Shown in pieces: positions 5,267 through 8,482 of a stretch of DNA of 8,482 nt. Made by a program: the position numbers and the translations under genes. How positions within the stretch are numbered: the first letter of the stretch is position 1; each line of letters opens with the position of its first letter. The notes beneath the pieces are model-generated. The model worked only from the letters and a program-made list of their open reading frames with translations. It was not told the origin of the DNA and did not search any database. This DNA is from DATJBC01 sp035515515 (GTDB taxonomy: Bacteria; Actinomycetota; Acidimicrobiia; Acidimicrobiales; UBA8190), in contig DATJBC010000130.1 of NCBI GenBank assembly GCA_035515515.1, positions 1 through 8,482 on the forward strand, read 5' to 3'.

Positions 5267-5888
5267 GCACGCGCAGCGAGCCGCACTCCCCGTCCTCGAC
5301 GAACTCGGCCCCCGCCAGGGCGGCGCGCCACAGCTCGTAGGGGGGGCGCCCGCCCTGGGCGGGGTCGGGGAACACGTCGTGGATGGCGAGCCAGCCGCCC
5401 ACCGCCACGTGCGGTGCCCAGCCCCGGAAGTCCGCCCACGCCGGCTCCTCGCCGTGGCCGCCGTCGATGAAGCAGAACACGAGCGGGGTCGCCCACCGGC
5501 TGGCGACGGTGGGCGAGTCGCCCACCACCCCCACGACCGAGGCGCTCAGCTCGGCGCCGTCGATGGCGCCGCGCCAGAACCGGAGCGTGTCGATGCGCCC
5601 GCTGTCGTGGTCCACCACGCCCGTGTCGTGGTGCTCCCATCCCGCCTGGTTCTCCTCGGAGCCGTGGTGGTGGTCGATGCTGAAGAGCACGGACCCGGTG
5701 GCCTCCGCCGCCGCCCCCAGGTAGATGGTGGACTTCCCGCACCACGCCCCGATCTCGACGAAGGTGGCCCCCGGCCGGGACCGCCCGGCGCGCGCCGCGG
5801 CGCGGTACAGGGCGTCGCCCTCGTCGTCGGGCATGAACCCCTTGGTGGCGCGGGCCCGCCGGAAGAGGGCCTCGATCCTGTCCTCCAC
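5232..5888 (-). CDS. SAM-dependent methyltransferase, Methyltransf_24 / CmcI-like
   Basis: A 218-residue protein from GTG 5888. Motif I is FVEIGAWCGKSTIYL (43-57). The acidic loop SIDHHHGSEENQAGW (70-84) continues into EHHD (85-88) and is unusually rich in His and Glu. Motif FCFIDGGHGEEPAWADFRGW (138-157) with D142 and H145, and GGWLAIHDVF (164-173) with H170/D171, match the metal-binding D-x-x-H and HD pattern of the family that includes CmcI and the TylF-type sugar O-methyltransferases. It probably methylates a hydroxyl, possibly on a sugar, with Mg2+ help. The GTG start is supported by AAGGAG 5 bases upstream. It faces the operon and overlaps the toroid gene by 35 bases. It lies 84 bases downstream of the GDT1 gene on the same strand, so it could be transcribed from there or from its own promoter. 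From memory, its relatives recur near the same GT4/methyltransferase/toroid trio, which makes it a candidate fourth member. Confidence 0.92.
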   Translation of the reverse strand: MEDRIEALFRRARATKGFMPDDEGDALYRAAARAGRSRPGATFVEIGAWCGKSTIYLGAAAEATGSVLFSIDHHHGSEENQAGWEHHDTGVVDHDSGRIDTLRFWRGAIDGAELSASVVGVVGDSPTVASRWATPLVFCFIDGGHGEEPAWADFRGWAPHVAVGGWLAIHDVFPDPAQGGRPPYELWRAALAGAEFVEDGECGSLRVLRRVAPPGGAR

Positions 5889-5893
5889 GTGCT

Positions 5894-5899
5894 CTCCTT
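5894..5899 (-). promoter_or_regulatory. Ribosome binding site of the Methyltransf_24 gene
   Basis: AAGGAG on the minus strand, 5 bases before GTG 5888. It fixes this start against the longer open frame from 5960, whose extra 24 residues are low-complexity (Arg, Gly, Pro). Confidence 0.75.
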
Positions 5900-5911
5900 G
5901 TCCGTCAGGCC

Positions 5912-5946
5912 GGCGCTGCGGCGCGCGGCCGGTGCGGCCGAGCGCC
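5912..5946 (-). terminator. GC-rich hairpin between GDT1 and methyltransferase genes, possible terminator
   Basis: In the 84-base gap (5889-5972), CGGCCG (5926-5931) and CGGCCG (5935-5940) form a 6-bp stem with a 3-base loop. Outer arms GGCGCT (5912-5917) and AGCGCC (5941-5946) can extend it, with an 8-base bulge on one side. On the minus strand it lies just past the GDT1 stop and before the methyltransferase ribosome binding site, so it could end or attenuate the pepN-GDT1 transcript. No T-run follows, so intrinsic termination is uncertain. The rest of the gap shows no clear promoter. Confidence 0.3.
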
Positions 5947-5972
5947 CACGCGCCGGGCACGGGTGGCGCCGA

Positions 5973-6560
5973 TCATGCGCCCGCCGCCGACACCGCGCTG
6001 TACGCCGCGAAGCCGACCAGGGCCACCCCCGCCACCCGGCGGATGGTGGCGAGCGGCAGGACCCGCAACAGCACCCGCCCGCCCAGCACCCCGAGCCCCA
6101 TCACCGCCACCAGCGCGACCGCCGACCCCACGAACACCGACAGGACGTCGTGGTAGCGCGCCACCAGGTTGGCCGTGAGCAGCTGGGTAATGTCGCCGGT
6201 CTCCGCCACCACGATGATCGCCAGGGTGGTGAGGGCGATGCGCCGCGCCGAGGCGGCCTTCTCGGCTTCGGCCTCGCCCTCGCGTTGCGCGGTCTCCTCC
6301 CTGGTGACGAGGAGGTAGACGGCGCCCGCGGCGAACAACCCGGCCACCACGGCGTCGACGGCGCGGTGGGGGAGCAGCTCGAGCAGCCGTCCTGCGGCCA
6401 CGGCGATGGCGGCGTTGACGACCATGGCCGTGGACGCCCCGACGAACACCGGCAGGGGACGGTGGCGGCTGGAGAGGACGATCGTGGCGATCATGGTCTT
6501 GTCGGGCAGCTCGGCGACGAAGATCAGCCCGAAGGTGACGGCCGCCGTGGTCAGGCTCAT
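5973..6560 (-). CDS. GDT1/TMEM165 (UPF0016) family cation transporter
   Basis: A 195-residue membrane protein with six predicted helices in two homologous halves: about 5-29, 37-57, 67-86, then 108-130, 138-160 and 172-192. Each half carries the family signature in its first helix: ELPDKT (17-22) and ETGDIT (120-125). These acidic residues bind the cation in the family, whose members move Mn2+ (and Ca2+ in eukaryotes) against H+; bacterial relatives such as MneA/Mnx export Mn2+. The linker between halves (86-107) is charged and Glu-rich. ATG 6560 is the only sensible start. No good Shine-Dalgarno is visible, but the pepN stop lies only 13 bases upstream, which suggests one transcript and coupled translation. 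The probable role is Mn2+ homeostasis in the plasma membrane; the ion is inferred from the family. Confidence 0.95.
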   Translation of the reverse strand: MSLTTAAVTFGLIFVAELPDKTMIATIVLSSRHRPLPVFVGASTAMVVNAAIAVAAGRLLELLPHRAVDAVVAGLFAAGAVYLLVTREETAQREGEAEAEKAASARRIALTTLAIIVVAETGDITQLLTANLVARYHDVLSVFVGSAVALVAVMGLGVLGGRVLLRVLPLATIRRVAGVALVGFAAYSAVSAAGA

Positions 6561-6573
6561 GCCGGTGCGGGCG

Positions 6574-8482
6574 TCAGCGGGCCTCCAGGCGTCGAAGGGC
6601 GCCCTCCAGCACCGGTGTGGCCTCGGCTGCCAAGGCGCCGGCGAAGGTGACGTTCACGTCCAGGCGCTCCAGGACCTGTTCCACGGTGCGCGCCCCGATG
6701 GGGAGCGGATGGGCGTCGACGAAGCTGCGGATCTCGGCCGCCGCCGCCGCGTCGCGGCACTGCAGCTTCAGGCCGTCGAGCATCCGGGGCAGGATGTTGG
6801 AGGGGAGGCGGGCCACCATGTCGTCCCAGTGGTCGCGCACCCGCATCCACGTGGCGGGGCCGTTCTCGCGGCCCGACAGCAGCATGTGGATGAGGAACGG
6901 GGCGTTCTGGGTCCGGACTTCGCTGCGCGCCAGTTCGAAGGCGCGTGCCGCCAGGAGCGGTTGCGTGAAGCCCGCCAACGCGTAGAGGTAGCGCATCTCC
7001 TCCTGGGGGGTGGCCGGCTTGCGGTAGTGCGCCAGGAAGTCGTCGAAGTCCGTGGGCCCGCCCCCCGCGGCCAGCGCAGCCAGGACCGACGCGAACAGGT
7101 CGGGGGCGATCGACGCGGCCCCCGCCGCCGCTGCCGCGTAGCGCCGGCGCGCCTCGGCCCGCACCGTGTCGTCCTGCCCGACCGTGCCGAGCGACCCGAT
7201 GACCTGGGCCCGCAAGGTGGCGGTGCGGGGGCCCTCCTGGTCGGTGGCGTCCCAGCCCAGGCGGTCCAGGACCGGGGACAGCAGCGCGCGGTCGAGGGCC
7301 GCCAGGATGGGCCGCTGCTCGTCGGTGACGGCGTGGTCGAGGAACGACAGGGCCCCCGTCACCTGGGCCCACACGTCGGGGTCGTCCTCGCCGCCGAGCG
7401 CCTCGGCCAGCACCAGGAACTCGTCGAGGGGGGCGCGCCCGGCCACCACCACCGCCCATGTGTCACCGAGCAGGTTGAAGCGCTCGAGCACCTCCAGGCC
7501 TTGGAGGTCGCCGGCCAGCGTGCGCAGGTGCTCGGGCGCGTAGCGGACGCGGTAGTAGCCCGACCCGTGCGCGTTGAGCACCACCGGCGCCGACCGGTCC
7601 CCCACGGCCAGGGGGGCGGGCTCCGTGCCCAGGAGCACCCGGTGCTCGCCCACCGTGCCCACGGCCCGGGCGATGAGGGGGACCGACCAGTCCGCCCCGA
7701 TGGCGCTGCCCGTGGCTCCCGGCGCGTAGGAGAACGGCTCCTGGCTCGCCACGAGGTCCCCGTCGGCCTCGTGCACCGTGACGAGCGGGAAGCCGCCCTG
7801 GAGGAGCCAGGTGTCCATGATCCGGCGCACGGGCTGGTCGCTCGACTGCTCGATGGCGGCCCACAGGTCGGCCGTCTCGGTGTTTCCCAGCCGGTGGGTG
7901 TCCAGATAGCGCCGCACGCCGTCGCGGAAGGCCTCGGCCCCGAGGAACCGCTCCAGCATGCGCAGGACCCCCGCCCCCTTCTGGTAGGTGAGCACGTCGA
8001 ACATCCCCTGGGCCTCTTCGGGAGGCCCCACCGGGTACTCCACCGGGCGCGTGGAGTGCAGGGAGTCGGTGGCCATCGCCACGTCGCGCTCGAGCCCGAA
8101 GGTGACCCAGCGCTGCCAGTCCGGCCGGAAGGCGTCCACGCACAGCAGCTCCATGAGCGTGGCGAACGCCTCGTTGAGCCAGATGCCGTTCCACCACTTC
8201 ATGGTCACGAGGTCGCCGAACCACATGTGGGCGATCTCGTGCGCGATGACGTCGGCCACGCGCTCGAGCTCGACGCGCGAGGCGCGTGCCGGGTCGACGA
8301 GCAGCAGCGCCTCGCGGAAGGTGACGCACCCGAGGTTCTCCATGGCCCCGAAGGCGAAGTCGGGGATGGCGAGGAGGTCAAGCTTCTCGGCGGGGTACTC
8401 GATGCCGAACCAGTCGGTGAAGAACTCCAGCGCGTGCTGGGCCACCTCGAGCGCATAGGCGGTGAGGGGACCCTTGCCGGGC
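6574..8482 (-). CDS. pepN: M1-family zinc aminopeptidase N, 5' end outside window
   Basis: The frame is open from the right edge to TGA at 6574-6576, giving 635 visible residues numbered from the edge. Substrate-binding GAMEN is at 45-49. The zinc motif HEIAH (H81, E82, H85; bases 8227-8241) is followed after 18 residues by the third ligand E104 in WLNEAFAT, a complete HExxH-x18-E. The catalytic Tyr is probably Y166 in TYQKGAGVLRML, matching the YxKG motif of E. coli PepN. The remainder (about 310-620) is the helical ERAP1-C-like domain that closes over the active site. It removes N-terminal residues from peptides, mostly in the cytosol. In this family GAMEN usually sits some 250-300 residues in, so roughly the first 200-250 residues are missing. 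All catalytic residues in view are intact. It is followed 13 bases later by the GDT1 transporter gene, probably in one operon. Confidence 0.96.
   Translation of the reverse strand, partial: PGKGPLTAYALEVAQHALEFFTDWFGIEYPAEKLDLLAIPDFAFGAMENLGCVTFREALLLVDPARASRVELERVADVIAHEIAHMWFGDLVTMKWWNGIWLNEAFATLMELLCVDAFRPDWQRWVTFGLERDVAMATDSLHSTRPVEYPVGPPEEAQGMFDVLTYQKGAGVLRMLERFLGAEAFRDGVRRYLDTHRLGNTETADLWAAIEQSSDQPVRRIMDTWLLQGGFPLVTVHEADGDLVASQEPFSYAPGATGSAIGADWSVPLIARAVGTVGEHRVLLGTEPAPLAVGDRSAPVVLNAHGSGYYRVRYAPEHLRTLAGDLQGLEVLERFNLLGDTWAVVVAGRAPLDEFLVLAEALGGEDDPDVWAQVTGALSFLDHAVTDEQRPILAALDRALLSPVLDRLGWDATDQEGPRTATLRAQVIGSLGTVGQDDTVRAEARRRYAAAAAGAASIAPDLFASVLAALAAGGGPTDFDDFLAHYRKPATPQEEMRYLYALAGFTQPLLAARAFELARSEVRTQNAPFLIHMLLSGRENGPATWMRVRDHWDDMVARLPSNILPRMLDGLKLQCRDAAAAAEIRSFVDAHPLPIGARTVEQVLERLDVNVTFAGALAAEATPVLEGALRRLEAR

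Noticed and set aside
5889..5960. 24-residue N-terminal extension of the Methyltransf_24 protein
   Set aside because: The extra residues are low-complexity and fall in the hairpin region; AAGGAG sits at the right distance for GTG 5888.
7463..8329. Long minus-strand frame in a second phase of the aminopeptidase gene
   Set aside because: It overlaps the intact M1 peptidase with its complete zinc motif and has only Arg/Gly/Pro-rich translation.
1..8482. CRISPR arrays, tRNA or rRNA genes, insertion sequences, phage or defence genes
   Set aside because: No regularly spaced repeats, cloverleaf-like or rRNA-like segments, transposase motifs or terminal inverted repeats were seen on either strand.

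Overview
The very high GC content, the strong G/C preference at third codon positions, the frequent GTG starts and the protein families present all point to a high-GC actinobacterium. Acidimicrobiia or a neighbouring lineage is my guess; that is an inference, as the window holds no rRNA or other marker. There are eight protein genes, two of them cut by the window edges. I see no tRNA, rRNA, CRISPR array, transposase or phage gene. It reads as ordinary chromosomal gene order rather than a mobile island.

Layout: (1) 1-447 (+) is the C-terminal part of a secreted SGNH/GDSL-type esterase. (2) 463-1722 (-) converges on it with a 15-base gap and encodes a soluble PRC-barrel / MgtE-N / CBS-pair protein. 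It looks like the cytoplasmic half of an MgtE magnesium channel without the membrane half. (3) 1723-2035 is a divergent, extremely GC-rich intergenic region. It holds an inverted repeat, a possible G-quadruplex tract and a ten-codon leader ORF with the best ribosome binding site of the region. (4) 2036-5266 (+) is a tight three-gene operon: GT4 glycosyltransferase, class I SAM methyltransferase, and an alpha/alpha-toroid protein with QW-like repeats (the type usually auto-named 'prenyltransferase'). The first junction has one base between stop and start; the second is an ATGA overlap. (5) 5232-5888 (-) is a second SAM methyltransferase, of the Methyltransf_24/CmcI-like type, whose 3' end overlaps the toroid gene by 35 bases tail to tail. 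(6) 5973-6560 (-) is a six-helix GDT1/TMEM165 (UPF0016) cation transporter. (7) 6574-8482 (-) is an M1 zinc aminopeptidase (PepN) cut at its N-terminus by the window edge, lying 13 bases upstream of the GDT1 gene.

The most interesting part is the four-gene set at 2036-5888: glycosyltransferase, methyltransferase, toroid protein and a second methyltransferase. From memory, close relatives of all four sit together in many actinobacteria and have no assigned pathway; I could not check this here. The enzyme types suggest synthesis of a methylated glycoside or glycolipid, with the toroid protein acting on or holding a sugar or polyprenyl substrate. That pathway is inference. The PepN-GDT1 pair, the CBS protein and the esterase have recognisable family roles and no clear functional tie to the cassette.
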